DNA of 64,000 nucleotides from Cristatella mucedo (Eukaryota; Bryozoa; Phylactolaemata; Cristatellidae): NCBI GenBank assembly GCA_009760855.2, contig WPIO01000163.1, positions 596,001 to 660,000 of the forward strand, read 5' to 3'. Shown piece by piece: positions 37,217 to 49,300 of this stretch (position 1 is its first letter; each line of letters starts with the position of its first letter). The notes under the pieces were generated by a model. It saw only the letters and a program-made list of their open reading frames with translations, ran no database searches and was not told where the DNA came from. The position numbers and the translations under genes were made by a program.

Positions 37217-38469
37217 CGAGCGGGTTATATTGCAATTTAACTGCTCGCTTCTGAGGCAGCGCCTGAAGCTTATGAGCGAATTGCTGTCGATAGAGGGCGC
37301 TCTCTACCTCGTCCAGACGCTGGCTGGCGGCAGCCGAGGGAGGCGACGAATTGCGACCGCTGCCGCTGTCGCGGCCGGCGCAGCGGACGCTGTGCCGACT
37401 TTCGCGCGGCACTCGCCCGTTGCGGCGGAGCGAGAAATGGTGCGGCTTTTCATCGAGCGATGCAATAAGTGGGAGACTCTTTCCTATTGGAGCTAGAGGC
37501 GCCGCCTGCTCTGCACTGCCCGCAGAGTCGGAGTAGCGGTGTAGGAGCTCGCGGGCGCGATGGCGGCGCGACGAAGAGCGAAGCCCCACCCCACCACCAC
37601 AAGCGCTGTCGACGGCGGCTGTATTATGCGATCCAGCAGCCGTCGTGCGTGCTGCTCCGGAGCACGAGGTGCTAAGAGAGAGAGAGAGAGAAGAGAGTGG
37701 ATAGCGTGCGTGCAGGCCGACGCTCAGGCAGAAAGTCAATTGCGCGGCTAGGAACGAGTCACGCGCCGGCAAGGAGCGCTCCCGTTGGGCGGACGGAACG
37801 TAAGCTGGGGCGGAACCACGTGACGGCGATCGCACGCCCACAGCGGCTCCGGCCGACGCCGCATTAGGACACTGCGCGGAAGGTGCGAGCGTGGGAGGAT
37901 AAACACTGTGAAGGTCGCCGAAGGCCATTGACCGCCAAGGGCTCGGGGTGACGTGAGCTGCTCGATCGGACCATTCTCAGCCGGCGAGTGACGCCCTCTG
38001 GTGGCGCGAACTTGCAGTTAGCGGACGTATTCTGCGCGAGTTCTCAGCACGCTGGCGATCGGTCGGCCGAGCATACTTTAAAGTGGACAAGGTTGGCGGC
38101 GATCCCTGGGAGATGACAGCTAGACTGGAGACGCTGGGAATTTTACCTCCGAATTGTGAATTACCGTGCAATTTTTTTAAATCGGGTCGACGGCCTGACG
38201 GCAAATGATTTGAAAAGCCATGACGGCATACTGTCGGTGGTCTTTGCTGCCATCTTTGCTTAGTGGAGCTTATGCAATGGGCGCAGCCTATTACTTAGGC
38301 TGCTTGGCATAGATATGCTGGGCGCCATGGGGCGCTGCGTCGCAGAAGTGTTTCCCGAGATCTAAAGGTTTGGCACCGTGGCACTCTCAGGAGTTTTAGT
38401 CAATCGATGAAGATTAAGAGCATTTGCTGTGTTTTAGCGATAAATAAACTACCTGATTCGCACAAATTA
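37217..38469. other. intronic, nothing recognised
   Basis: GC-rich to about 38000, then AT-richer. A short (AG)n run lies at 37676-37695. No exon supported. Confidence 0.4.
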
Positions 38470-38580
38470 ATCCCTAAGGGTCATTCGATCGTGCTTGCTT
38501 TGCAGCAGATATAAAGCGCCTAGACAAAGGTTGAGTTCTCTGAGGGCACCATTTTAAATTTATTATTCTTAGTATTATGA
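38470..38580 (+). mobile_element. L2-like LINE 3' end
   Basis: CGTGCTTGCTTTGCAGCAGATATAAAGCGCC, loop, GAGGGCACC-like second arm and a TTATTATTC tail. Strongly 5'-truncated. Confidence 0.8.
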
Positions 38581-38644
38581 TAATTTATATAAATGACTAT
38601 AATAATAAATAATAATACAATTCCAAATTACTTAGGTTTGAGTT

Positions 38645-39160
38645 CAGGAAAGCGGCGGATGCGATGCCTAGTCTGGCGGTTGAGTATTTAATATAGGTAG
38701 GCTAGAGTTAGAGAATAAAGGGAGCTTAACAGCGAGAGACAGGACTTCAATCAGACAAGTCAATCCCCTACTAGATTGAAAGCCAGTGCCGGTCGGCAAG
38801 TAGTGGTGCCATGTGGAAACTTGGAAGCCACTTACCACATATAAACTTAGCTGCAGAGTTGTCCATCACCGGTAAGTGCCTGATTGCACAAGTCAGTAGA
38901 TGAGCAATGAGCAGTGAGTTGCATAAGTCAAGACGGGATGTTGTGGATGCATGGATAAATCTGTAGTATTCATGGCCAAGAAAACTCAATTTTTAACAGC
39001 GTTTTGTAGCAGGAAGTAGCAGATCTGAATATGGAGCTTATGTGGACGTCTAATGAAAGGTCACTTTGGAATAGGCCACCTAGATTTTGTACAGGTGTAA
39101 CATGAAGGAAGATGTTCTGGGACAGCCAATTTTGAGCGTTAAGCTTTCAAATACCCGAGT
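38645..39160 (-). mobile_element. L2-like LINE internal fragment
   Basis: Minus-strand match to the coding region between the YADD motif and the GDRAFS segment (blocks GCGATGCCTAGTCTGG, AGCCAGTGCCGGTCGGC, CACTTTGGAATAGGCCACCTAGATT). Multiple indels. Confidence 0.75.
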
Positions 39161-39234
39161 CACTATTTTTTCCACAACTGGTAAGTTGGTTTAGCTGCTA
39201 TTGCATAATGGTTGCTGTCCAAATGGTTATGGTA

Positions 39235-40017
39235 GTTTTCAGCTTCATGACATTGCTAAAATTCGGGCTTTTTTAAGGATACCATGTTCATGTTGGTCCA
39301 TGCATTCGTGACATCCCGTCTCGACTTCTGCAACTCACTTCTCGCTAGCCTACCGGCATGTGCGATCAGTCGTTTGCAACTGGTGCAAATCTCTGCAGCT
39401 AGGCTTGCCTGTAGTAGCGTCGTAGTTGCCACATTACTCCACCTCTCGCCGACCTGCACTGGCTACCAATCAAGCAACGGATTGATTTCAAGGTTTTGTC
39501 GTTCACTTTTAGGTCCCTACATTCTTTGGCTCCAGCCTATCTCTCAGATATACTACCCCATCAGGCAAAGCATCGTACCACCCGCTTTTCGGAGTCCAAC
39601 AGTCTACAAATACCTCGTACAAACCTTAAATCCTTTGGAGACCGTGCATTTAGTTCGTATGCTCCAAAAGCCTGGAACTCCCTCCCGACCTGCGTCCGAA
39701 CATCCCCTCACCTGACCACATTTAAAAAGAACTTGAAAACACACCTATTTAGGACAGCATTTAGTGGTCTAATGTGATTTGTCCTTGATGAGTTTATGCG
39801 TGCTGACACTGAGCATGCTGCCACTAACCACACTTGCATGCTGACCCTGTGCATGTCACCCCTAACCATGTTATTGATTTTGTTTGTTTTTTAAGCATGA
39901 TATTACTCACCGTTCAATTGAATTTCTCTTTGCAGCGAATGTAAAGCGCCTAGAGAAAGATTAAGTTCTTTGAGGGCGCTTTATCAAGTGCATTATTAAT
40001 ATTATTATTAGTATTAG
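39235..40017 (+). mobile_element. 5'-truncated L2-like LINE
   Basis: Runs from CAGCTTCATGACATTGCTAAAATTCGGGC through SRLDFCNSLL, the CAISRLQLVQ region, FGDRAFSSYAPKAWNSLPTC, to the 3' UTR, the hairpin (about 39941-39990) and the TTATTA tail. It lies head to head with the fragment at 38645-39160. One or two frameshifts. Confidence 0.92.
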
Positions 40018-40580
40018 GCAAAAAAGTTAAGACGCTCGGTCGGTCAAGTGACGAACTCGTCCTCCTTAGTCTATGCTACAGCCTTTCTCAGTCAGTGTAA
40101 CTTGAGAATCGAGATCACGTGATCGTATCGCATGGGCGCACCGTATGAGAATCGGGACGAATATAAAGCTTTGTAAGTTTATCTGTTGATCTGTTGGGCG
40201 TAGCTATCACTTTCGAGCTATGACGAGCTATTAGCCGGACCAAAGAACCAGTGGCTGAACCTATGAAGCGGCGAGCGTGGGCAGGATTTGATTCGCTCGA
40301 CCCTCGACGATATTCTCCTAGGTCCATCGATCTAATCGATCTAATCGATCGATCTATTCTCCTAAGCATCGATCTAAGCAGCAGCAGGAGGCTGCAGACT
40401 GCAGAGCTCGGTGAGCATTTCGTGAGAAGCAAAACTGAGCATGGGTAGCACCTAAGTCAAACATAGATCGCACACCATCAAGTATCGCTGCAATCGTATT
40501 CTGGCGTGCAACTAAGAGTTGGTTGCCCTTAGGGAGAGGCCGACATTTTAATGCTAACTAGAGGATATATCGCCTTGGAG

Positions 40581-40782
40581 CAGCGGTTCGCAACCTGTTG
40601 AAGGTCGTTCGACCCCTTTGGGGGGGGGGGTCGAACGACCTTTCAGCAGGTTTCGCCTGAGACCATTGGAAAACAGGCAACACTCCCCAACATTTTGCGC
40701 ATAATAATTGTACGGTTTTGGGTCGCCTCAACACGAGGAACTGTACTAAATGGTCGCGGCATGAGGAAGGTTGAGGACCATG
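40581..40782. mobile_element. non-autonomous hAT (Charlie/SPIN-like) element
   Basis: About 200 bases. Left end CAGCGGTTCGCAACCTG followed by a near-perfect palindrome (GGTCGTTCGACCCC ... GGGGTCGAACGACC, 40602-40643) and TTTCGCCTGAGACCATTGGAAAACA. Right end AACACGAGGAACTGTACTAAATGGTCGCGGC then ATGAGGAAGGTTGAGGACCA. Both ends are strikingly like the termini of vertebrate Charlie/URR1/SPIN hAT families as I remember them. No transposase, and no clear 8-bp target duplication. Confidence 0.7.
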
Positions 40783-41099
40783 TGAGTGTGTCAATATCGC
40801 TTGCCGATTATATCGCAGTTAAGACGTCGTGGTTAAGATCACCCGCAGCATTTCTTGCCTCGTTATTCGCGCTGTGTTGATGCGAGGAATTAAAGTCAGC
40901 CCCGCGCCCCGCGGGTCGGAGTCCAAGGGCGAGTCTTTCGCTCCTCGCGGCCCGGGTCGTTGGTCGGTGTCAATTCTGTATCGCCCACTGAAAGCAGGAG
41001 TCGTAGCCGCTACGGCGCTACCTCTGCCACTGCGTAACTGGAGCGTGTCTGTGTTCACCAAAGCGCAGTGTTTCACTCGTCTCGCTGCACTCGCTGCAG

Positions 41100-41259
41100 G
41101 AGAAAGATCGATCTGAAAGATTTCCTCACGAGCCATTTGAGAAAAATGAAGGAGCCCGAATGTCGCAGCTTCGGCACGGCATGCTCCAACCGCGGAGACT
41201 GCTGCGACGGACTGTCGTGCAGATGCAGCCTCGTCGGTCTGGGCTGCCGATGCAAGTGA
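41100..41259 (+). CDS. cysteine-knot peptide precursor, exon 3 (mature 8-Cys domain)
   Basis: Preceded by an acceptor (CACTCGCTGCAG) and starting in phase 2. It opens with a basic stretch, then about 18 mostly charged residues including an Arg-Lys pair (a likely processing site), then eight cysteines spaced C-x6-C-x5-CC-x4-C-x-C-x6-C-x-C and a single Lys before the TGA. This is the spacing of inhibitor cysteine knots of the agatoxin type (principal motif C-C-CC plus the CxC...CxC hairpin), found in spider toxins and in the conserved arthropod agatoxin-like peptides. No C-terminal Gly for amidation. The full precursor over three exons would be about 104 residues, a usual size. Whether it is a venom component, a neuropeptide or an immune peptide cannot be told from sequence. 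The exon is clean, with no stop or frameshift. Confidence 0.78.
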
Positions 41260-42334
41260 GGGCGGATGGAAAAAAGAGGGGCGCGCCACTGCACGTCACA
41301 TCGTCCGCAGCCTGAGGCCCTTACGACTGACTGCTCGCCACCAGCAGTACCGTGCGCGGCAATTCACCGGCTCCGACTTTGCCTCGTCCGTCTCGCCTGA
41401 ACGCCCCGACGAGAGTCATCGACGGCATCGTCATCGGTCAAATGAGCTAGCGAAAGCCGTCAACGAAAGCGGCTCATCGTCGAGCACGCACGCTGTGAAG
41501 TGATCGTAGCACTGTAGAAATATATCCAACGCGATCCCGGTAATTTCGTCGAGTTATGTGCGGCGGTGCATCCCACAAGGCCGATTACGCGGACTGATTG
41601 AACAAACGAGAGCACAAGAGTGAGAAACTCGGAGAGAGTTAAAGAGAGAGAGAGAGAGAACGAGTGAGAGAGAGAGAGAGAGAGAGAGATGGCTAGAGAG
41701 AGAGCGAGAGAGAGAGAGAGAGAGAGAGAGAGCGGGAGCTTATAGTAGAGAGGAAGTATCCATAATCTATTCCTGGAGAGGAGAAATCGTCGATTTCGTT
41801 TGAGAGCGGCCGCGTTTTTGGTGCGGACACCTTATGCTTATGGGCCGCTCGCCTCAGTCAACCAAATGAGGTACCCGTTTTTAAGATTAGGTTAGAGCGC
41901 CAGTGCACTACAGAAACTTCTGAGACGTAAATTCACGCACTACTCCAGATTCAGTCTCCTTGCCCAGGGCCTAGGACTAGTCTTGACGCCTCGCACAACG
42001 GTCATGCTAAATAATTATTTCACTTTGAAAATCGGCTCTGCGTGATGCTAAACAGCAATGATGTTTGAGTAATGACTATTTAAGGTTGTCTCGCGATCTC
42101 GATACTCAGAGCTATTTTTTCCTGCAACGCCCTAGACCTGCATGGCAGTTAAGCAAAGGTCGACTGACCCTGCAGCCTCATTATTATAGCTGCACATAAG
42201 CCTTTAGCTTAACCTCCCCTCCCCACATCGCATAGCCTTGGATCTTAGCGGAGCCAGGGTATTCATCTATTGGGAAAGACCTGCAAACTACTTGTGTAGG
42301 CTGCCGGAACCAAGAAGTTTTCATTTCGGCATTG
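41260..42334. other. 3' flank of the peptide gene, with (GA)n microsatellite
   Basis: An interrupted (GA)n array covers about 41638-41736. No AATAAA was noticed soon after the stop codon. Otherwise nothing recognised. Confidence 0.5.
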
Positions 42335-43745
42335 CTATAATAATAACAATAATAATAATAATGTTGCACTTGATAAAGCGCCCTCAGAGAACTTAATCTC
42401 TTTCTAGGCGCTTTACATTTGCTGCAAAGTGATATGCAATTGAATAGTAAGTAAAATCATGCTTGAAAAAAACACAAAATGAATAATATGGTTAGGGGTG
42501 ACATGCACAGGGTCAGCATGGAAATGTGGTTATTGGCAGCATGCACAGTGTCAGCACCCATAAGCACATCAAAAACGAATCACAGGGACCCACTAAATGC
42601 TGTCCTAAATAGGTGTGTTTTTAAGTTTCTTTTAAATGTGGTCAGGTCATGGGATGTTCTGACGCAGGTCGGGAGGGAGTTCCAGCCTTTGGGAGCATAC
42701 GAGCTGAATGCACGGTCTTCAAAGGATTTAAGGTTCGTACGAGGTATTTCCAGACTGTTGGATTCCGAAAAGCGGGTGGTGCGATGCTTGGCCTGATGAG
42801 GGAGTATATCTGAAAGATAGGCTGGAGCCATAGAATGAAGAGACCTAAAAGTGAGCGATAAAACCTTGAAGTCAATCCGTTGCCTCACTGGTAGCCAGTG
42901 CAGGTCGGCGAGAAGTGGAGTAATGTGGCAACTGCGACGCTCACGATAGACAAGCCTAGCTGTTAAGTTTTGCACCAGCTGCAATCACCTGATCGCACAT
43001 GCTGGTAGACCAGTAAGCAGTGAGTTGCAGAAGTCGAGACGGGATGTCACGAATGCATGGACCAACTTGGACGTGGTATCCTTATCTAAACAAGCCCTAA
43101 TTTTAGCAATGTTATGAAGCTGAAAATAGGCTGATTTGACTGTGGAGCTGATATGGTCGTCTAACGAGAGGTCGCTTTGGAATATGACACCTAGATTTCG
43201 AGCTGATTCAACTGGAGATATGCTGGCAGAGCCAATTTTGAAAGTCAGCCTTTCCAATCTCTGAATCACACTGGGTTTGCCCATAACTAGAAAGTTAGTT
43301 TTATCATCCTTTAGTTTTAGAAAATTTGCTGCCATCCATGTGCGGATGCCATCAATGCATGCAGCAAGTGAGTTGAGAGAATTTGAGGTGCTCGAAGGCT
43401 GGGAGGGATCAAAGCAAAGGTACAACTGAGTGTCATCCGCATAGAAGTGAAAGCCTAGATTGTGCTTGGCAATCACATCAGCAAGAGGCAGAGTATAGAC
43501 CGTGAAAAGAACCGGACCTAGCACAGAGCCCTGAGGTACTCCATATTTTAGAGGTACTTCAGATGATCTTTGTCCATTCACGTCAATACTCTGGAGTCTC
43601 CCACTGAGATAGGACCTGAACCACTGCAGAGCAGTGCCAGTGATGCCCAGGCGAGATGAGAGGTGCTCTAGAAGAACTTTGTGATCGATGGTATCAAAAG
43701 CTGCCGAAAGATCGAGCAAAACAAGAAAAGACACTCTACCCATGT
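42335..43745 (-). mobile_element. 5'-truncated L2-like LINE, reverse-transcriptase half
   Basis: Starts (right end) at the codon region [22 protein letters not shown] and runs on the minus strand through [21 protein letters not shown] and the C-terminal GDRAFSSYAPK segment to the 3' UTR, hairpin and ATAATAAT tail complement at about 42340-42362. The frame is intact except for one CGA-to-TGA change (stop at 42985-42987) between CAI-Arg and Leu-Gln-Leu. A young copy; it lacks the endonuclease. Confidence 0.95.
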
Positions 43746-43892
43746 AGGTCAGCGATTAAGTGAAACGTTATGACGTAAAATCATAGTGTTTGTGCAAGAT
43801 GAACTAGGCAGTTTTCTCATCGAGAAAAATCTAAGACATAATTTCTTCGTCGGTTGCGGTCGGTAGATGCAGCAGTAGGGGATGGTCGCTAG

Positions 43893-43985
43893 TCTATCGC
43901 CCGCCCCCCCCCCCCCCCCCGCCAGCTGCTGCTGCTGCGACGGCTCCACCATCTTAGCAGCAGCAGGGGGGCCGGGCGATAGACA
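43893..43985. repeat. imperfect inverted repeat around a poly-C tract
   Basis: GTCTATCGCCCG at the left pairs with CGGGCGATAGAC at the right. Inside, (C)n of about 19 pairs with a G run, and CTGCTGCTGCTG pairs with AGCAGCAGCAG, giving a long potential hairpin. No element family recognised. Confidence 0.65.
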
Positions 43986-45369
43986 TGGCTGCGTGCACTT
44001 CGGTCTAATTAGCAGAGTTTTTGCTGTAAAGTCCGACACTTCGCGAAAGAGATCGAATTGCCCGAGTGCACTTCCCGTAATGCCACGCAAATAGCTTGGA
44101 TACGACGGAAATATTCGTTACGCCAGAACAAGCTTTTTTAAACCATATTTTACATATTTCGCAAAGTGCAGGCTTCAGAGACTCGGGCAATGCACTTCGT
44201 AAGTTTAGCTTCGCGAACCAGCTGCCTGAGCAAGCACGCTCGTCGAGAAAGCTTCGATCGATGACGCTTCGCCCACTTCCTGTCGCCATGTTGCCATGTT
44301 TAAGTAGCAGTCACTAGCGTCCAGAGAGGCGCTAGTGGCTGACTCCAGGCATTGGCCCACGCGAACCACAAAAAAAACATGCCAAGCCAAAAGGGCTATG
44401 GTATAATAAATATGTGCCAACAGAGCAGCGTTTACATTGGCGTTCGTACTAAATCTATCACCTTGACGACGCTGCCGCCTTGGTTCATTGGCGCGATGGC
44501 AGCCAGAGCCAGCGACCGATTGTTGGTCAAAATTCGTTTTGGTGCAGAGACAAGGATTCGGTTGCAGGAGGCAAGCGAACTCATCCGATATCTGATCGAA
44601 CGCAATGAATAGCAAGTGCAGCCTCGAGAGGGCTTGACCCCTGAACCCTTCAAGTCCTACAAGTTAGTAGTTACGCCACACTCATCCAGCCAGATTTAGT
44701 TGACCTAAGAGCAAATTATTGATATTTTCCAAAAGATTAATGGAAAGATCGGCATGCAAATTAACACAAAACAAGGGCAACATTGGCTTTTGTTTGATCC
44801 AATCGCAGCTGATTAATTGACCTTCTGATAACCTATGGTTTTCAAGGGCACGTTGTCACAGGTCTTCAGTAAAACACGGCTACAATGCGAAATCAAAATA
44901 TTTGATACACATACAATACACTGTAAAGTATGCTAAAACCCTCAAAAAGATGTAAGGCGCTTAAGGTTACTCTTTCAAAATTTACAAAATGAGTTGAAAA
45001 TGTAATCTGATGTTTCAGTCAAACTGTGAATACATTAGCAAAATACTCTATGCGGATATTTAAGGTCTTGTGCAACTATAATTACCAAACCCAAAGTCGA
45101 GATGAGCTCAACTCGATGCTTCGACAATCAAGAGAAGCTTATATTCTCAATAGCACGGCGACTAGGTATCAATTGGCCAAGGTGTAGAATTCACTTGGTA
45201 CCAATGACCAATGTTGGCCAAACACTCCTGAAATAAACTGACGATGTGCAATTATGCTAACGATGATGAAAGAGTCTGAGTTACTCTTTTTACTATCTAT
45301 ATCTTACTAGTATCTTTATATATATATTACTATTATCTTATATATTTACTTATATATTTTACTATTATC
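43986..45369. other. intergenic; one small candidate ORF
   Basis: Mostly AT-rich with nothing recognised. A 38-codon frame at 44496-44612 (ATG in good context, GCGATGG) encodes a charged, non-repetitive peptide that looks protein-like (KIRFGAETRIRLQ ... ELIRYLIERNE), but there is no homology or splice evidence. Confidence 0.3.
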
Positions 45370-45444
45370 TTTATACATATATATATATATGTATAAAGAT
45401 AAAAGAATATACATATATATATATATATGTATAAAGATAAAAGA

Positions 45445-45513
<69 letters not shown>
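45370..45513. repeat. (TA)n array with a duplicated 47-bp palindromic unit
   Basis: ATACATATATATATATATGTATAAAGATAAAAGAAT occurs twice in tandem, followed by about 35 TA units. The unit is itself a palindrome (TTTATACATATAT...ATATATGTATAAA). Confidence 0.9.
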
Positions 45514-45699
45514 CTCAACCGTTAAGCTGCGAAGCCGCTCTACGGATCTTACACTAAATTAAACTTTTATCTCAAACCAGTGATCCTCAGGCAGTGCCTT
45601 TAGAAGCGATCGAACTTCTGGCAGACCAGCAGTCATTCCAATACAAGAATCGTCGTTAACTGCTTCGAAACTTACGAAGCATAAAAATTAAAAGTAAAA

Positions 45700-45775
45700 G
45701 TAATAGAGCATTTTTATCGTGCCCCAGAGAACTATATATTTTCTCTTGGCATTTTACCTGGACTGTAAGCCATTT
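45700..45775 (-). mobile_element. L2 3' hairpin remnant
   Basis: TTATCGTGCCCCAGAGAACTATATATTTTCTCTTGGCATTTTACCTGGACTGTAAG follows the minus-strand L2 3' end base by base with scattered changes. Confidence 0.55.
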
Positions 45776-46334
45776 GGCACTCTCTTTTGTCTGATAATCC
45801 AGCTAATTGCTCTCAAAATTAAGCTAATTATTGGCATTCGGAATTAGAGACTATTGAATATATAAAATATTGAAATTAGAGACTATATAGAATTGCACTA
45901 CAGAATGCCGATTCTCCGTCCCTAGATTTTGGCCATTAAACTATCTCTACCTTTCCGATAAGTTACCTACCTTCAAAACTGGTAAGAAAAAGACAGAGAA
46001 AGCCTGCGCCCACACTAAGTGGATCTGCGCTTATCAGTTAGATTGGTTTAGCATTCGAGGCCTCATCAAAAAGACGTATGCTGACATTATATTGTTTTAT
46101 TCGATTCCAATCATGAGTGTAATTGCGTTTTATCTCAACACGCAACCTGCTGCAAGGTACTGTGCAAGACCAAATCTGCCAAGTACAGTGGATTGGCTAA
46201 CAAAGCTCACACATGCGACTTTTCCCAGCCACCAGATGAGAATACCCCAAGAGAAGCCTTGCGGGCTTTAAATGCGTAAAGTGTAAGCAGATTTCCCTTG
46301 ACTTGTGCAGGTAAAATGGGGGGCAGTTTAAGGC
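45776..46334. other. intergenic, nothing recognised
   Basis: AT-rich. A short internal duplication of TAGAGACTAT lies at about 45844-45890. Confidence 0.4.
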
Positions 46335-49300
46335 TTTTTGTCGAACTGAAACTTGGCTGAAATCGATGAACTGCCCGACAATTAAAGACGCTACTCCATC
46401 TGGTTTCTCGTTCTTTCACACCTCTAGATCAATCAAAACTGGAGGTGGAGTTGCTGTTATCTTGCGCTCGAAATTCAACTTAAAGCCATTGCAGTACCCT
46501 CGAAGCAGTCTTTTGAATCAATTGTCTTGGTCTCACCCGAAAACAAGCTCCCGATAGTGGCAGTAGTCTATCGCCTACAAGGTACCAAATCCTCCTTTAT
46601 CTCAGATTTCTCCCATCTCATATTGATTCTGTGTGCAAGAAATCGATCCTTCCTCGTTATAGGTGATTTCAACGTTAACTTTTATAACTTATCTGACGCT
46701 TTCAGCAACTAATTTCGTGCATTGACTGACTCAATGTCTCTTGTGGCTCATATGCATGGCCCTACCCACATCAAGAGTCACACACTCGAGCAGACTTTCT
46801 CATACAACTGCACTTTTTCTTCACCAATTATTACCAAATCCTGCTTATCTGACCACATGCAGATAATAATAATAATAATTCACTTGATAAAGCGCCCTCA
46901 GAGAACTTAATCTCTCTCTCTAGGCGCTTTACATTTGCTGTAAAGTGAAATGCAATTGAATGGTAAGTAAAATCATGCTTGAAAAAACAAACGTAATGAA
47001 TAATATGGTTAAGGGTGACATGCACAGGGTCAGCATGCAAATGTGGTTAGTGGCAGCATGCACAGTGTCAGCACGCATAAGCACATCAAGGACGAATCGA
47101 TCTACAGTGTGTGCCCACATCCTCCTCTAAAATAACCTGTGAATCGTGAAACCTCTAGACCCTTGACATCGATGCTGTCCGTGCTAGAATATCTGCTTCA
47201 CGTCATCTGCTCAGTCTTCCCTCCGATCTGTCATCATTGGTAGAGAGCTATAACACGACACTAGCAGACTCGCTCGGCTAGTTTGCACCTCTGACAAAGC
47301 GCACTGTGTGCGCCCGCCCAGACGGCCTATGGTTTACCACAGACATTAAACTAGCCAGGTCTACTAAACGAAAGCTTGAAAAAGCATACAAAAGCTCCCA
47401 ACTCACTGACCATCGACAGGCATATGAAGACTACTGTAGGTCGTACCAATCGATCCTAGCAAAGGCCAAGTCTAGCTTCTATAGAAACATTTTAGAATCA
47501 CAGATGCAAAATCCAAATATGCTGATGTTGACAATAAACCATCTCCTCAACCGTTCCCAGATTAGCTCTCTACCTGATGATTCTTGTGATGATCTAGCCG
47601 ATCGCTTCTCTCGATTCTTTGTGCAGAAGATAGACAAGATCAGGGAATCCATCCCTGCGATGACAACCTCCCCGCTAGAATGCTGTTCCTCGGTTCCTGG
47701 CTGCACCTCAATGTCTGCATTTAAGCAGGTCACTAGTGATCTAGTCCTAAAGTTCGTACCGCAATCAAAGAAGACAACAAGTCCTATTCCAACTGTCCTG
47801 CTCCTACATTGCATTGATCTGCTGCTGCCATGCATAACTAACATAATTTATATGTCATTAGCCTCAGGTCATGTCCCAGCACCTTTCAAAAAGCTGTAGT
47901 CAGGCCTCTTCTCAAGAAAGCAACACTAGACCAAGAGAACTTGAGCAACTACCGCCCAGTCTCCCTTCTACCATTCCTATCAAAGACACTGGAACGGGTC
48001 ATGGCAGACCAGCTGAACTCATATATCGAATCCTCACACCTTGCTAGTAAGTTCCAGTCTAGCTTTAGAGCTTATCATTCCACAGAGTCAGCATTGCTTC
48101 GGGTATACAACGACCTACTTATGAATACAGACATGGGTAGAGTGTCTCTGCTTGTTTTGCTCGATCTTTCGGCATCTTTTGATACCATCGGTCACAAAGT
48201 TCTTCTAGAGCGCCTCTCATCTCGCCTGGGCATCACTGGCACTGCTCTGCAGTGGTTCAGGTCCTATCTCAGTGGGAGACTCCAGAGTATTGACGCGAAT
48301 GGACAAAGATCATCTGAAGTACCTCTGAAATATGGAGTACCTCAGGGCTCTGTGCTAGGTCCGGTTCTTTTCACGTTTATACTCTCCCTCTTGCTGATGT
48401 GATTGCCAAGCACAATCTAGGCTTTAACTTCTATGCGGATGACACTCAGTTGTACCTTTGCTTTCAGCCCTCCCAGCCTTCGAGCACCTCAAATTCTCTA
48501 AACTCACTTGCTGCATGCATTGATGGCATCCGCACATGGATGCCAGCAAATTTTCTAAAACCAAACGATGACAAAACTAACTTACTAGTTATGGGCAAAC
48601 CCAGTGTGATTCAGAGATTGGAAATGCTATCTCTGAAAATTGGCTCTGCCAGCATATCTCTTGTCAAATCAGCTCGAAATCTAGGTGTCATATTCCAAAG
48701 CGACCTCTCGTTAGACGACCATATCAGCTCCACAGTCAAATCTGCCTATTTTCAGCTTCATAACATTGCTAAAATTCGGACTTGTTTAGATAAGGATACC
48801 ACGTCCAAGTTTGTCCATGCATTCGTGACATCTCGTTTCGACTTCTGCAACTCACTGCTTACTGGCCCTACCAGCATGTGCGATCAGGCGATTGCAGCTT
48901 GTGCAAAACTCCGTAGCTAGGCTTGTCTGTCGTGAGCGTCGCAGTTGCCACATTACTCCACTTGTCGCCGACCTGCACTGGCTACCAGTCAAGCAACTTA
49001 TTGACTTCAAGGTTGTGTCGCTCACTTTTAGGTCCCTTCATTCTGTGGCTCCAGCCTATCTCTCAGATATACTACCCCATAAGGCCAAGCATCGTGCCAC
49101 CGCTTTTCGGAATCTAACAGTCTACAAATACCTCGTACAAACCTGAAATCCTTTGGAGACCGTGCATTTAGTTCGTATGCTCTCAAAGCCTGGAACTCCC
49201 TCCCGACCTGCATCACGACATCACCTGACTTGTCCACATTTAAAAGGAACTTTAAAAGACACCTATTTAGGACGGCATTTAGTGGGTCCCTGTGATTCGT

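Larger units (their letters stand above)
36972..41099 (+). other. intron 2 of the cysteine-knot peptide gene
   Basis: 4.1 kb, GTAAAC ... CTCGCTGCAG. It contains an alternating CG patch (about 36998-37018), several L2 pieces and a hAT-type element. Confidence 0.5.
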
